Notes under the pieces: generated by a model
What the model was told of the DNA's origin: nothing
What the model saw: the letters and a program-made list of their open reading frames with translations, nothing else
The model's database searches: none
Made by a program: the position numbers and the translations under genes
Shown: one piece after another, positions 38,540-47,641 of the stretch
Position numbering within the stretch: position 1 is the first letter of the stretch
How the letters are laid out: every line of letters starts with the position of its first letter
From: Opitutia bacterium Tous-C4FEB
Lineage (GTDB): Bacteria; Verrucomicrobiota; Verrucomicrobiia; Opitutales; Opitutaceae
NCBI GenBank assembly: GCA_002304445.1
Contig: NEVA01000011.1
Span: 1 to 64,000, forward strand
Direction: 5' to 3'
DNA: 64,000 nt

Positions 38540-39457
38540 TCAGGGCACGGGCGGCACGAGCCTCTCGCCGCTGGCGAGCCGGGCCTTGGTCGGCTCGCCT
38601 TTGAGCAGGCCGTGTTTCGCGAGGAAACGATCGGCGGCGATAAGCGTGACGGTCTGCCAGGGATCGGAGTTGAAGAAACTGTGCGATTGGCCGGGGGCGA
38701 TCTGGAGATCGATCGTTTCCGTGCCGAGGGACTTCCATTTCGCATGGGCGACGTCCCAGCCTTTCTTCCAGCCGTCCTTATCGCCGAAGAAAACGATGGC
38801 GGGCGGGAGATCCGCTTTCAGGTGGCGCAGGATGTCGATCTCGGGGTCTTCCTTATCTCCGGCGGAGAAGGCGGGATTGAACCACAGGTAGGCGACGACG
38901 CCCGTGTCGAATTCCTGCGGATCGGCGGGGTCGTTGAGGCCGGAGTTCATCGTGGCAAGAGCGCTGATGTGACCGCCGGCCGAGCCGCCGCCGGCGATGA
39001 CGCGCCGCGGGTCGATGCCGAGTTCGGCCGCGTTTTGCTTGAACCAGCGGATCGCGCTTTTGGCATCGGTGACGCAAGCACGCTTCTTCGTCACGCCCGG
39101 CGGCAGTTGCTCCGCTTCCGCCGCACTGAGTTTCCGGTACTCCGCCGTGGCGCAGACGAGCCCGCGGCTGGCGAAGTAGGCGCAGGCGATGCGGAACTGC
39201 GAGAGACTGCCTCCGCCCCAACTGCCGCCGTGGAAAAGAATCATTCCGGGCACTTTCGACTTCGCGGGGTTGTGGTTGGGCGGGAAATAAATCTCCATCT
39301 GGCGCGGCTTCCCCGCGCTCTGTTTGTAGATGTAAGGCTTGCCCGGGGGCGCGTCGGCGCCGATGTCACCCCTTTTCTCAGCCTTCGTCTGGGGGTATGA
39401 CGTTTCGGCGAAGATGAGCAGGAGGGTAAGGAGTCGGATGCAGGTCTTCATATTCAT
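38540..39457 (-). CDS. secreted alpha/beta-hydrolase esterase
   Basis: 305 residues with a signal peptide (MKTCIRLLTLLLIFAETSYP). The oxyanion loop is LFHGGSWGGGS, the nucleophile elbow is GGGSAGGHIS, the acid Asp is in VFFGDKDGW and the His in APGQSHSF. This is the hormone-sensitive-lipase/BD-FAE type often found with polysaccharide-degrading genes, where it removes acetyl or other esters from glycans. Its ATG overlaps by ATGA the stop of a sulfatase C-terminal remnant, so it was once downstream of a sulfatase in an operon. Confidence 0.88.
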   Translation of the reverse strand: MNMKTCIRLLTLLLIFAETSYPQTKAEKRGDIGADAPPGKPYIYKQSAGKPRQMEIYFPPNHNPAKSKVPGMILFHGGSWGGGSLSQFRIACAYFASRGLVCATAEYRKLSAAEAEQLPPGVTKKRACVTDAKSAIRWFKQNAAELGIDPRRVIAGGGSAGGHISALATMNSGLNDPADPQEFDTGVVAYLWFNPAFSAGDKEDPEIDILRHLKADLPPAIVFFGDKDGWKKGWDVAHAKWKSLGTETIDLQIAPGQSHSFFNSDPWQTVTLIAADRFLAKHGLLKGEPTKARLASGERLVPPVP

Positions 39458-39585
39458 TTTTCGTTCGGTTCGAAAGTCGCCCGGGATTCTTTGAGCAAGC
39501 TTGCCATCGCGGAGAGGGCGGAGGTGTGGCCGGGTCTATCGGCGAGATTCGGCAACTGATAGGGGGCGCTCTGAAGGTCATGTTT
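39454..39585 (-). pseudogene. C-terminal remnant of a sulfatase
   Basis: A 43-residue minus-strand segment between a TGA (39588-39586) and its stop (39456-39454) reads YQLPNLADRPGHTSALSAMA, the pattern with which many sulfatases end (xYxLxNLAxDPxHxxxLxxM). The stop overlaps the esterase start as ATGA. Upstream sequence up to the receptor stop at 39775 shows no recognisable sulfatase core, so the gene has lost its catalytic part. Confidence 0.6.
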
Positions 39586-39774
39586 TCAGTGGCGTGACGC
39601 TTCTTGCCATGCTGACGGCAGATGAAGGTCGGTGCCCGAACAATACCGGGCCCCGGGAAAACAGCATAGAGGCAGGCTCGCCGGATCGGAGTGCGAGCAC
39701 GGCGGATTTTGGGCTCCGCGATCCCGCGGGGAGCGATCGAAAGCGTGGCCGCGGCCTCCATTCGGCGGTCGGCG

Positions 39775-42750
39775 TCAGAACTTGAACGAACTGGTCAAGG
39801 TATACGCCCGGGGCTCGTTGAGACGGTAGACGGCGGTCGTGCCGGTGCCCGTTCCGTCCCGGCGGTCGACCGTGCGCAGCGGATACACCGTATAGGCATC
39901 GAAGAGATTGCGCACATTGAGCTGGAGCCGCCAGGAGATCCGGTTGTTGAAGAGCTTGCGCTGGTAGGTCAGCCACGCGCCGAAGAACTCGGTGGCGGGC
40001 GAGTAATAGGGCCGGTTGGGGTCAACGACATTGCCGGCACCTTCCGCGAAGCCGGTCATGATACGGCCGCGGGCATTGACGCTGCCTCCGATCGAGAAGC
40101 CGGCGAGACGGGAGTCCGAAGCGAAGGAGTAAGTCTGAATCATATTGAACGTCCAACGGGCGGTCATGAAGTCCTCAGGCTGGCTTTGGAGGGCTTTGAA
40201 GTTCCGCAGCGTGGACTCAACCATGTCCACGCGTTGGGCGACGGTGAAATTGTTGACGGTGGTGAGCGCCATCCATTCGGCATTCGCTTTCCAGATGGGA
40301 ATATACTCGGCGAGATAGCGCTGGAGATCGAGGCCGCGGCCGCTCGTGGTGCTGGCGCTGCGTTTGCTGCCGTTGACCGTGAAGCGCCACTGGGGCGTGA
40401 GATTGGCGGTGGCCGAGAATTCCCAGCCGGTCGACTTGGTGGTCGCGCTATCTTCCCAATGGTCGCCGGCGTTGATATAGGCGTACGGAAACCTCAGGTA
40501 TTTGGAATCGCCCGTGTAATCGGCGATCGCCTGCCAGATTATGTCGGTGCTGCCGAAATTTCCGGCCGACGTGTTCCAGACGGTGTCGATCTTGTCGACC
40601 GTCGCATTCTCATAGTGCGTGAGATCGATAAACAGTCGTTGGTTCAGCAGGGCGAGCTTCACGCCGTAGTCGCTTCCCCGGCCCTTGGGGTTTGGCAGGA
40701 GATCGCCATAGATGTTGCGCTGCGAGTCGTTTGGTTGGAAGTTATCGGATCGATTGTAGGTGAGACCCAACCACGGCAGGGCATGAAACACGGCGCCGCG
40801 CGTAAAGGTTCGGCCGCTACGTTCGCGTCGGCTTTGGGGGACAAACTTTCGCAGATCGTACCGGGTCGGATCGGGGTAGAGAGTGCGCTCCCTGAGGGGC
40901 GCGAAGTCGGCCGCTACGGCGTACCAGGCTTGCTGGGTATCGGTGCGCCATCCATTGGTGAGCATGAGACGACCACCCCAAAACGAGCTTTGCAGCGCAG
41001 CAGCGTACGTCTTGATATCTAAGTCGGTGCCGCCGGGACCCAGATTGTTCACGTACGCAGACGTAATGCCGCTGGGATCGGCCGGGGGCAACGGCGTGTC
41101 ACTATAGATCAAGGGATAACGTCCAAACTGGCCCTTGGGGTTCCCGACTTGGCCGGCGGCGGGATCGTAATAGTAACGATAAATAATCGTGTTCGCCCCG
41201 TTCGAGACCAAAGCGGGAACGCCCGTCGTGATCAGGGAGGTGATATTCTGGATCTGCATATTGCTGCTATATTTGCTCCGGTCGCTCTCCTCGGCGAACA
41301 CGGCGGCCCGATGACGACCGAGGTGCCGGAGCCAGCTGGAACTTCGGCGGGACAGATTCAGATCGTAGGAAGCCATCAGGCGTTTGCCCAGGCTGTCCTC
41401 CGGCGTGACAATCACCGTGGAGCGGGATTCCGTATAGAGTCGGCCGGCGTTCGGATTGGGCGTGCGGTCGGGCAGCTGCCGGTTCACGTCGACGTAGATG
41501 GTGTCGTTGACGCCCACAAAGGCGTTGACCGCAAAGATGTCGCTGACCGTGCGGTTGACGGCGCCCTCGATGAAGAGGTTCTCGGTGATCTGCTGCTCGA
41601 AAAAGACCGAGTAGGATTTGAAGTCGGTCAGCCGGTAGGATCCCGCGAGTGAGCTGGCGAACGTGGGGTAGAGAGCCGGGTTGATGAACGAGCGCTTGGC
41701 GGGATTAAAGGCGGGAAAACCGTTGCCGTAGTCGGCCAAGGGGGTTGTGGCCTGGAGTGTCCGCCACGTCAGGACGGGAATCTTGGAGCCGGCCGGCGAA
41801 AACTCCGTCGAGATCAGACCTTGGACATTGTAGACAACCGTGCCCGGGGGCCGGGACGCCCCGACGGTCGCGATCATCGGCGAGCCAGCGGCCAGCCAAG
41901 GGGAAACCGCGTCGTAGGACGGCCACGGCCGATCGGCGGGAAGTTCGAGCAGGCCCTGCTCGTAGTTGAGGCGGATCGACGTCTTTTTGAACGGTGTGAG
42001 TTGGGCGGTGACAAAGTGCCGGCGCTGATATTTTTCGCTGGGGATGCGGAAGCCGTAGGATTTCTCGTAGAGTCCGGCGTAACGCAGGGAGAGGAGATTC
42101 TTTTTGATCACCTGATTGTGATCCACCATCGCGCGGAAGCTTTCGTTGTTGTCGGTCCGCAGTTCGACCGTGGTCGCGGTGCGGTTCTTGGCGCGCTTGG
42201 TGGAGGAGACAAACGCGCCGGCGGCGTTGCCGAGGCCGAAGAGGATGGCGTTGGGGCCGCGGGTGAACGTGAGCGACTCGGAGTTATAGCGATCCTGTGG
42301 CACGTTGTTGCTGAACAAATCCTGGCCGACGACCGTGGTCGTGCCGCCGCGGGTCACATATTGCGTCGGGATGTTGATGAAGTCGTTGCCGCCGTTGTCG
42401 GCGCCGCTCACGACAAAGGCGTCGGTGTTGGGCGCGAAGGCGAGGATATCGTTGATGTTCGTGGCCCCGAGGTCGTCCAGCATCTGCTCGGTAAAGATGG
42501 TCAGGGCGGCACCGACGTCGCGCAGGTCAGTTTTCAGGCGGGTTCCGCTGAGCGTCTGGGTGGCGAGGTATCCCTTTTCACTGCTGGCATCGACCTGGAA
42601 CGGGGAGAGCACGGTCGGTGACTCGGCCGGAGGCGGGGAAGATGCGGGGGTGCCGGCCGGGCGCTGCGCGAAAAGAGGCTGCCCGGTCAGCGCAGCGGCT
42701 AGGGCCAGTTGAAGCGGAACACGGACGAGGAGGTGGGAGTGTGGTTTCAT
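39775..42750 (-). CDS. TonB-dependent receptor 2
   Basis: 991 residues. Signal peptide (LLVRVPLQLALAAALTG), a proline-rich linker, then the lineage motif TVLSPFQVDASSEKGY and plug blocks TDLRDVGAALTIFTEQML, INDILAFAPNTDAFVV and GPNAILFGLGNAAGAFVS. The barrel ends AYTLTSSFKF. Outer-membrane import of a glycan fragment is the likely job. The predicted operator TCGGAC-TC-GTCCGA (43019-43032) lies 269 bases upstream of its start. The esterase and the sulfatase scrap lie downstream on the same strand. Confidence 0.9.
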   Translation of the reverse strand: MKPHSHLLVRVPLQLALAAALTGQPLFAQRPAGTPASSPPPAESPTVLSPFQVDASSEKGYLATQTLSGTRLKTDLRDVGAALTIFTEQMLDDLGATNINDILAFAPNTDAFVVSGADNGGNDFINIPTQYVTRGGTTTVVGQDLFSNNVPQDRYNSESLTFTRGPNAILFGLGNAAGAFVSSTKRAKNRTATTVELRTDNNESFRAMVDHNQVIKKNLLSLRYAGLYEKSYGFRIPSEKYQRRHFVTAQLTPFKKTSIRLNYEQGLLELPADRPWPSYDAVSPWLAAGSPMIATVGASRPPGTVVYNVQGLISTEFSPAGSKIPVLTWRTLQATTPLADYGNGFPAFNPAKRSFINPALYPTFASSLAGSYRLTDFKSYSVFFEQQITENLFIEGAVNRTVSDIFAVNAFVGVNDTIYVDVNRQLPDRTPNPNAGRLYTESRSTVIVTPEDSLGKRLMASYDLNLSRRSSSWLRHLGRHRAAVFAEESDRSKYSSNMQIQNITSLITTGVPALVSNGANTIIYRYYYDPAAGQVGNPKGQFGRYPLIYSDTPLPPADPSGITSAYVNNLGPGGTDLDIKTYAAALQSSFWGGRLMLTNGWRTDTQQAWYAVAADFAPLRERTLYPDPTRYDLRKFVPQSRRERSGRTFTRGAVFHALPWLGLTYNRSDNFQPNDSQRNIYGDLLPNPKGRGSDYGVKLALLNQRLFIDLTHYENATVDKIDTVWNTSAGNFGSTDIIWQAIADYTGDSKYLRFPYAYINAGDHWEDSATTKSTGWEFSATANLTPQWRFTVNGSKRSASTTSGRGLDLQRYLAEYIPIWKANAEWMALTTVNNFTVAQRVDMVESTLRNFKALQSQPEDFMTARWTFNMIQTYSFASDSRLAGFSIGGSVNARGRIMTGFAEGAGNVVDPNRPYYSPATEFFGAWLTYQRKLFNNRISWRLQLNVRNLFDAYTVYPLRTVDRRDGTGTGTTAVYRLNEPRAYTLTSSFKF

Positions 42751-42792
42751 ATTTTTGGGGCTCCGATGGTCGACTCTGAATTGTTCGCCCTG

Positions 42793-42918
42793 TCATCCGC
42801 CGGGTCGCGCGGCATGGAGTTGAGGAAGATTGAAGTGCTGCTGGCTGAGATTGCCGTAGCACCCGAGATCGCACCAACGGTGTTGATCCGAGAAAACGAG
42901 AAGGAGATTTGGCGGACG
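42793..42918 (-). pseudogene. sulfatase reduced to fused N- and C-terminal ends
   Basis: The minus frame reads LLLVFSDQHRWCDLGCYGN followed directly by LSQQHFNLPQLHAARPGG and a stop. The intact sulfatase at 54578-56014 has FVFSDQHRWCDLGCYGN near its start and NRSQRHFNLPQL near its end, about 430 residues apart. This remnant is therefore a paralogue with an internal deletion of roughly 1.3 kb that removed the catalytic cysteine and everything between. Confidence 0.85.
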
Positions 42919-43018
42919 CACGAAAGGGAGAAATCCAGGGTTTGGGGCGGGACACCCTCCGGGCGGGCGCGCAGGAACTCCGTGATCCGAGACGGTGGCA
43001 TTGTCCATGGTCGGCGTA

Positions 43019-43032
43019 TCGGACTCGTCCGA
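43019..43032. promoter_or_regulatory. predicted LacI-family operator, copy 1
   Basis: TCGGAC-TC-GTCCGA: 6-base arms, 2-base centre. It has the same arms as the sites at 49175-49188 and 54355-54368. It lies between the fragments of a decayed divergent sulfatase/lacI pair and upstream of TonB-dependent receptor 2. Confidence 0.7.
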
Positions 43033-43075
43033 ATATCCGGTCTTGCAGTCGCGACCACCGTCGCAATTGGGGTCC

Positions 43076-43175
43076 GTCCTGTCGGACGACTTCGGCGCGC
43101 GTGCTTCACGTGACGCGTGCCGGCTTTCTGCGCTGGCAATCCGATCACGGCGGCGAGGCAGTGCCCATTCTCATC
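43076..43175 (+). pseudogene. fragment of a LacI-family regulator gene with a frameshift
   Basis: The plus strand encodes VLSDDFGAR, then after a 2-base deletion LHVTRAGFLRWQSDHGGEA in another frame. The intact regulator at 54303-53131 reads VMSDDFDARVLHLTRAGFLR and RWQSDHGGEAPPILI in the corresponding place (about residues 235-270). The N-terminal DNA-binding part and the C-terminus are gone. Together with the neighbouring sulfatase remnant it mirrors the intact divergent pair. Confidence 0.8.
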
Positions 43176-43302
43176 CGACCGATAACCAATAGGAAACTGG
43201 ATTTTGCGGGGGTTGGATCAGGAGGGGGTCGCCCGCGTCGCGATCGGCATCGCCCAACAGCCAAGTGTTCAGGTCATCGAAACTATCAGAAGAACCGACC
43301 GC

Positions 43303-44280
43303 CTACTTCTCCGTCTTCGCGTATTCGTCCCAGTGTTTCCGGATCATGGCCACGTCGGCCGCTTTCGATGTCACCAGATAGCGGTAACGTGAAACGTACT
43401 CCCCGTCAGGTGCGATCTTGAACGGACCTTCGACCATGGGAGAAAAGCAGAAATAAGGTTTGTTTGGATGAATCCGCACGGATTGGGGCGCACGGAAGTT
43501 TTTCGGACTGCAGAAGACGGCGGCAGACACGTCCCGGCCGTCAATCCGGCCGGAGAGGGCGACCCAGTTGGGGCGGGTGTGATTACCTTCCCAGCGGTCC
43601 TTGCCGTCGCTGGTCAGGAACTGCAGGTCGCCCGGCTTGATGCTGTGATCTTTCACTTGCTTCAGCCACTGGTAGTTGCCGCGGATCGACATGCCGCCGT
43701 AGTGATATTTGTCCAGGCTGAGGGGCTTGTCTGTGACGCACCGCTGAACGCTGACGATATCGAAGAGAAAGTGGTCCGCCGGGGTCTGATGAACGGTGAC
43801 CGTCCAGATCTCATGGAGAACGTCGACCCACTTGTCGCCGACCTTCGCCATGAATGCGTGTTTGACGCTGAAGGAGACCCTCTGCTCCTCCCTCTTCAGG
43901 CCCACCACCTCGCGAAATTCGATTCTTCCGAGGTCCGTCGCCTGGTTCCAAAAATCTACGTCCTGACCGTTGTAGCTGGCTTTCGTCCAGGCAAAGAACA
44001 GCGCGTGTTGATGGGCATGATCCTCGGGGTAGTCGCCCGTGAGTTCCTGCCCGGTCGGGGTGTAGATGGGATGAATATAGCCGCTGCGGCTGAAGTGCTT
44101 CTCAATTCCTACGGGAACAGGTCTCGCGGTCTTGACGTATTCGAGAACCGTTTTTTCGCGCTGGCTGATGCGTATGGTATCGTCGGTCTCAGTCAGGCGC
44201 AGTTCACTGCTCCGCGCCGTTATTGCAGCGACGCTCAGCGAGCAGAAGAGCGCGAGTAATTTGATGGAATATGATTTCAT
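43303..44280 (-). CDS. secreted DUF6807 (PmoA-like) protein
   Basis: 325 residues with a signal peptide (MKSYSIKLLALFCSLSVAAI). The block YIHPIYTPTGQELTGDYPED followed by HAHQHALFFAWTKASYNG is the signature of the family annotated PmoA/DUF6807, which is common in Planctomycetota and Verrucomicrobiota carbohydrate loci. Further blocks are LDKYHYGGMSIRG and HPNKPYFCFSPMV. Despite the name it is not a methane monooxygenase; its biochemical role is unknown. Base composition is less GC-rich than the housekeeping genes. No operator was found directly upstream. Confidence 0.8.
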   Translation of the reverse strand: MKSYSIKLLALFCSLSVAAITARSSELRLTETDDTIRISQREKTVLEYVKTARPVPVGIEKHFSRSGYIHPIYTPTGQELTGDYPEDHAHQHALFFAWTKASYNGQDVDFWNQATDLGRIEFREVVGLKREEQRVSFSVKHAFMAKVGDKWVDVLHEIWTVTVHQTPADHFLFDIVSVQRCVTDKPLSLDKYHYGGMSIRGNYQWLKQVKDHSIKPGDLQFLTSDGKDRWEGNHTRPNWVALSGRIDGRDVSAAVFCSPKNFRAPQSVRIHPNKPYFCFSPMVEGPFKIAPDGEYVSRYRYLVTSKAADVAMIRKHWDEYAKTEK

Positions 44281-44329
44281 GGGTGGCTTTTTCGAGTGGT
44301 TTCAGAACGTGAGTATCCTCTTCTTTATT

Positions 44330-44691
44330 GGAAGGGGAACGAAGTCGGGATGGTCGGACGGCTCCTGATCGAAAGTGATGACCACGCCCGTCGCGCTCGC
44401 GGTTGAACCGGATAGCAATCGTGCCCGCAATCAGCGCATATCGTCGACGAGGTTTGCCCGCGGCATCTCCACCGCCAAGTGATAATGGTTCGACCTGATG
44501 CACCAAGCATGCTCGTGCCAGCCTGTCCGCTCGCCTGTCTCGCCCGGGCAGCGCAAAAATCCCGCCTTCGTCGTCTCCTCGGCATACACCGCGCGCCGGT
44601 AATCTCCGCGATTGATGAGGTGATGGATCCCGCCTTCCGCGGCGAGACGCAACGTGCGCAGTATGTTGCCGCATTTTCCCGTGTCCAACAA
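44330..44691 (-). pseudogene. frameshifted RAYT (REP-associated tyrosine transposase)
   Basis: The first frame (to 44431) reads RTLRLAAEGGIHHLINRGDY followed by WHEHAWCIRSNHYHLAVEMP and NLVDDMR, then stops. The HxH-containing NHYHLAVE motif is the Y1-transposase HUH site. In the next frame the sequence continues GTIAIRFNRERDGRGHHF, matching the TFAxRFNRxRxxxGHLFQ block that normally follows. The gene is therefore broken by a frameshift and then degenerates. The catalytic Tyr region is missing. Confidence 0.8.
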
Positions 44692-44771
44692 GGCGTCAAC
44701 CCAACCGCCAAAACCTGAGCCCTTTTCCTATTCTCAATAAGTGACATATCGCGGGGCGCAGCGAGCACTGC

Positions 44772-47459
44772 CTACTTCAGGGCCTTCAGGTAGAGCACGA
44801 GCGACTCGATCTGCGACTCGCTGAGCACGCCCGCGTAGCTGGGCATCGCATATTCTCCCTCCTCGAAACCGGCGGCGACTTTGGCCGTGGGGTCGAGGAT
44901 CGCTTCGCGGATGAAGGCATCGTCGACGTTCACTTTGGCGGCTTTGCCGCCGATGAACACCGGACGGTCGGTGCGGCCGTAGAGCCCGCGCCACGGCGGG
45001 CCCAATCTGGCGGCGATGCGATTGGGTTCGTCGGCGTGGCACGCGACGCACGCGAGGAGTTGCGCGAGGCGCCGGCCTTCGTCGGCGCTCACGGGACCGG
45101 TGTCCTGCGCGGCGACGGCGGCGCGCGGCGTGAGATCGATCTCGATATTGCCGAATCCTTCGGCCGCCGGATCGAAGGGCACGAGTGCATAGGGCGTCGT
45201 GTAGGCGTTCTCCTCGAAGGCCGCGCCGGCGGCGGTGGCGAGCGACCAGCCGACGCGCAACTGCATCACGGGTGTCATCCCGGGCACCGCGACAAACACC
45301 GCGCGGCCGTCGGCCGAGAGATACGCGGCGCTCGGCGTAAGGTAATCCTGCCCGGGTATGCCGTCGGCTTTGTATTGGGGTGAGCCGTATTTGTGGGTGC
45401 GTTTGTAGCCCCAGCTCTGCAGCGAATAGCTCGCCGGGTCGCGCGCTTTCGCCGGATCGAGCGCGACCTCGAAACGCAGCAGCACGCCGCGGTCCGTCGG
45501 CACGATCTCGCGCGGGAGCGTGACGGGCGCGCCGGTGTAGCGCACGCGACCGAGGCCGGCGGCGACGTCGAGAACATTGCCCCAACCGACTATCTGGAAG
45601 CCGGCGAGGTAGAGCTGGCCGTCGGCGGGGTTGACGGACCCGTGCAGCGGCGGAAACCGAAACGCCCGCGTGACGTTCACGACACTGGCCTGCGGGCGCG
45701 GACCGCGGTCGTTGAAAAGCACGCGGAAGAGTTCGGGTTTGTTGTAGCCGATGTGGACAAGCCCGCCGTCGAGCGGGCCCAGGCGCGAGCCCTCGAGCCA
45801 GACCTGCGAGGCGGCGGAGCCGTTGACGGCGTGCGGCAGCCACGTGAGCGGCTCGGCGGGCGGCGCGGGATATACTTCCTTCGGTGCGAACGGCGGCAGG
45901 AAGCCGTAGAACTGCCGGTCGCGCACGATGTGGAGCGGCGTCGAGGGAATGTAGTGCCCTTCCTGGTCGCTCGACGTGACGAGGCCGGTGCGCGGGTGCA
46001 CGGCGATGTTCGGCTGGCGGAAACCGTAGCCGAGCACGGTGGCGTGGCGGCCGTCGGCGGAGAGGCGCAGCACGCTGCCGTTGTGCTTGCCCTGCGTCTT
46101 GGCCTGCTGGCCGCCCTTGGCGATCACGAATTCGCCGCCGGGCCCGAGGCGCAGGCTCGAGGGAAACTCACGCAGGTCGGCCGTCTGCGCGAAGGCATTG
46201 GAAAACAGAACGTGTGCGTCGGCCTCGCCGTTGTTGTCGGCATCGGGCAGGCGCCAGACGCCATTTTTATCGAAGACGAAAATCTCCCCGTCGCGCAGCG
46301 CGACGTTCATCGGCTCGTGCAGGCCCGAAGTGAAACGCCGCCAGCGCACGGTGTCACCGGTTTTGCGTGCAGCGGCGAGGCCGTGCGCAAGCCAGACGTC
46401 GCCGTCGAGCGTGACGACCACGCCCGTGCCGTCGGCGCGGAACTGCACGTCGGCCGTCCGCACGCCACGACGCCACGGATTCGGCTCGGGCAACGCGAAA
46501 TGATCGACGACGTAGGCGTCGGTGGCCGGAGAAACGTTGACGGCAGTGACGACTTCCTGCGGCCAGCGCGCGACGGTTGCGGCGGTCGGCCGCGGTGCGG
46601 CGGGGGAGGCGGCGGGTTTCGCGCCGTCGCGCGCCAGCACGAGGCCGAATGTGAGCGGCGCCGCGCGCGCGGGCACGCGCACGGTCCACACGCCGTTTTC
46701 CTGCGCAAGCTCGGCGCTGCCCGCGCGGTCGCTGCCGGGGCGAAGCGAGAGCGCGACGCCCGGCGCCGCGGTGCCGACGACGAGTCGAAGCGGCAGTGTG
46801 GACGGTGCGACTTCGAAGTTGCGCCCGATCACCGGTCCGCCCGCAGCGCCGGCATCGTCAAGGGTTAACCATTCGCTCACGGCGGCACCCGCGACGGTGT
46901 AGTCGAGCACGACGGCGCGGCCGACAAAGCGCACGGCCTCGAAGCGCCCGATTTTTTCGTCGAGCGGGCCGCGGCCGATTTCCTCGGGGCTCGGGGCGGG
47001 CTCGCGCGGATCGGCGAGCGAAACGGTCTCGCCTGTCTGCCAACCCGGATACGTGCCGGTGGCGAGCCATAGCTCGCCGTCGGGGGCGGGCAGATACGAC
47101 TGGCCGTCGGGCGTTTTGCGCGAGACATCGTGATACGAACCGGGCGCGAGCGCTTTCGGCGTCACGCCCGCACCGTGCCATACCGCGACCACCCGCAGCA
47201 GATCGGGATCGAATGCCGCCCAAAAGCCGCGGCCGAGATTCAGCACGAGCGCGCGCGGTGCGAGATTGTCGGGCAGAGCGACGCCCTGGGCTTTGCGCGC
47301 ATCGAGTGTGGAGGAGAAGAAAGGAAAATCCGGCTCCACCCACGCGGCGCGCGGCGGGCCGGTCGCCGCGTTGCGCTGGGCGGCCGACGACGACGCGGCA
47401 GCCAGCAGGCCGAGCAAAAACGCGAAACAAGCAAGGGCGGAGCGAAGAGAAAGCGGCAT
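44772..47459 (-). CDS. secreted DUF6797 protein with C-terminal cytochrome c domain
   Basis: 895 residues. ATG 47459 gives a signal peptide (MPLSLRSALACFAFLLGLLA); the frame is open far upstream, antisense to nothing useful. The N-terminal half is the DUF6797 module and the middle a six-bladed-propeller-like segment (GEIFVFDKNGVWRLPDADNN, SSDQEGHYIPSTPLHIV). The C-terminus carries one heme site, CVACH at 804-808, with a likely Met ligand near 872 (EYAMPSY). Such proteins are typical of PVC bacteria and may oxidise sugars in the periplasm; the substrate is unknown. The sulfatase lies upstream on the same strand. Confidence 0.8.
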   Translation of the reverse strand: MPLSLRSALACFAFLLGLLAAASSSAAQRNAATGPPRAAWVEPDFPFFSSTLDARKAQGVALPDNLAPRALVLNLGRGFWAAFDPDLLRVVAVWHGAGVTPKALAPGSYHDVSRKTPDGQSYLPAPDGELWLATGTYPGWQTGETVSLADPREPAPSPEEIGRGPLDEKIGRFEAVRFVGRAVVLDYTVAGAAVSEWLTLDDAGAAGGPVIGRNFEVAPSTLPLRLVVGTAAPGVALSLRPGSDRAGSAELAQENGVWTVRVPARAAPLTFGLVLARDGAKPAASPAAPRPTAATVARWPQEVVTAVNVSPATDAYVVDHFALPEPNPWRRGVRTADVQFRADGTGVVVTLDGDVWLAHGLAAARKTGDTVRWRRFTSGLHEPMNVALRDGEIFVFDKNGVWRLPDADNNGEADAHVLFSNAFAQTADLREFPSSLRLGPGGEFVIAKGGQQAKTQGKHNGSVLRLSADGRHATVLGYGFRQPNIAVHPRTGLVTSSDQEGHYIPSTPLHIVRDRQFYGFLPPFAPKEVYPAPPAEPLTWLPHAVNGSAASQVWLEGSRLGPLDGGLVHIGYNKPELFRVLFNDRGPRPQASVVNVTRAFRFPPLHGSVNPADGQLYLAGFQIVGWGNVLDVAAGLGRVRYTGAPVTLPREIVPTDRGVLLRFEVALDPAKARDPASYSLQSWGYKRTHKYGSPQYKADGIPGQDYLTPSAAYLSADGRAVFVAVPGMTPVMQLRVGWSLATAAGAAFEENAYTTPYALVPFDPAAEGFGNIEIDLTPRAAVAAQDTGPVSADEGRRLAQLLACVACHADEPNRIAARLGPPWRGLYGRTDRPVFIGGKAAKVNVDDAFIREAILDPTAKVAAGFEEGEYAMPSYAGVLSESQIESLVLYLKALK

Positions 47460-47641
47460 GGCAAGGCGGGCGGGACGCACGACCGGGACAAAAAAGACCG
47501 GAGGCAGGCAGGGTATAAATGGAAAATGACTTGGTCGGGACGGGGCGCTTTCGGCCGCAAAGCCGGGAGCACGACGGGAAATTAGTTCGTCTGCCGGTTC
47601 GGAAGGATGGTCGTCGGCCCGAGGCACAAGCGCGTTCACGG

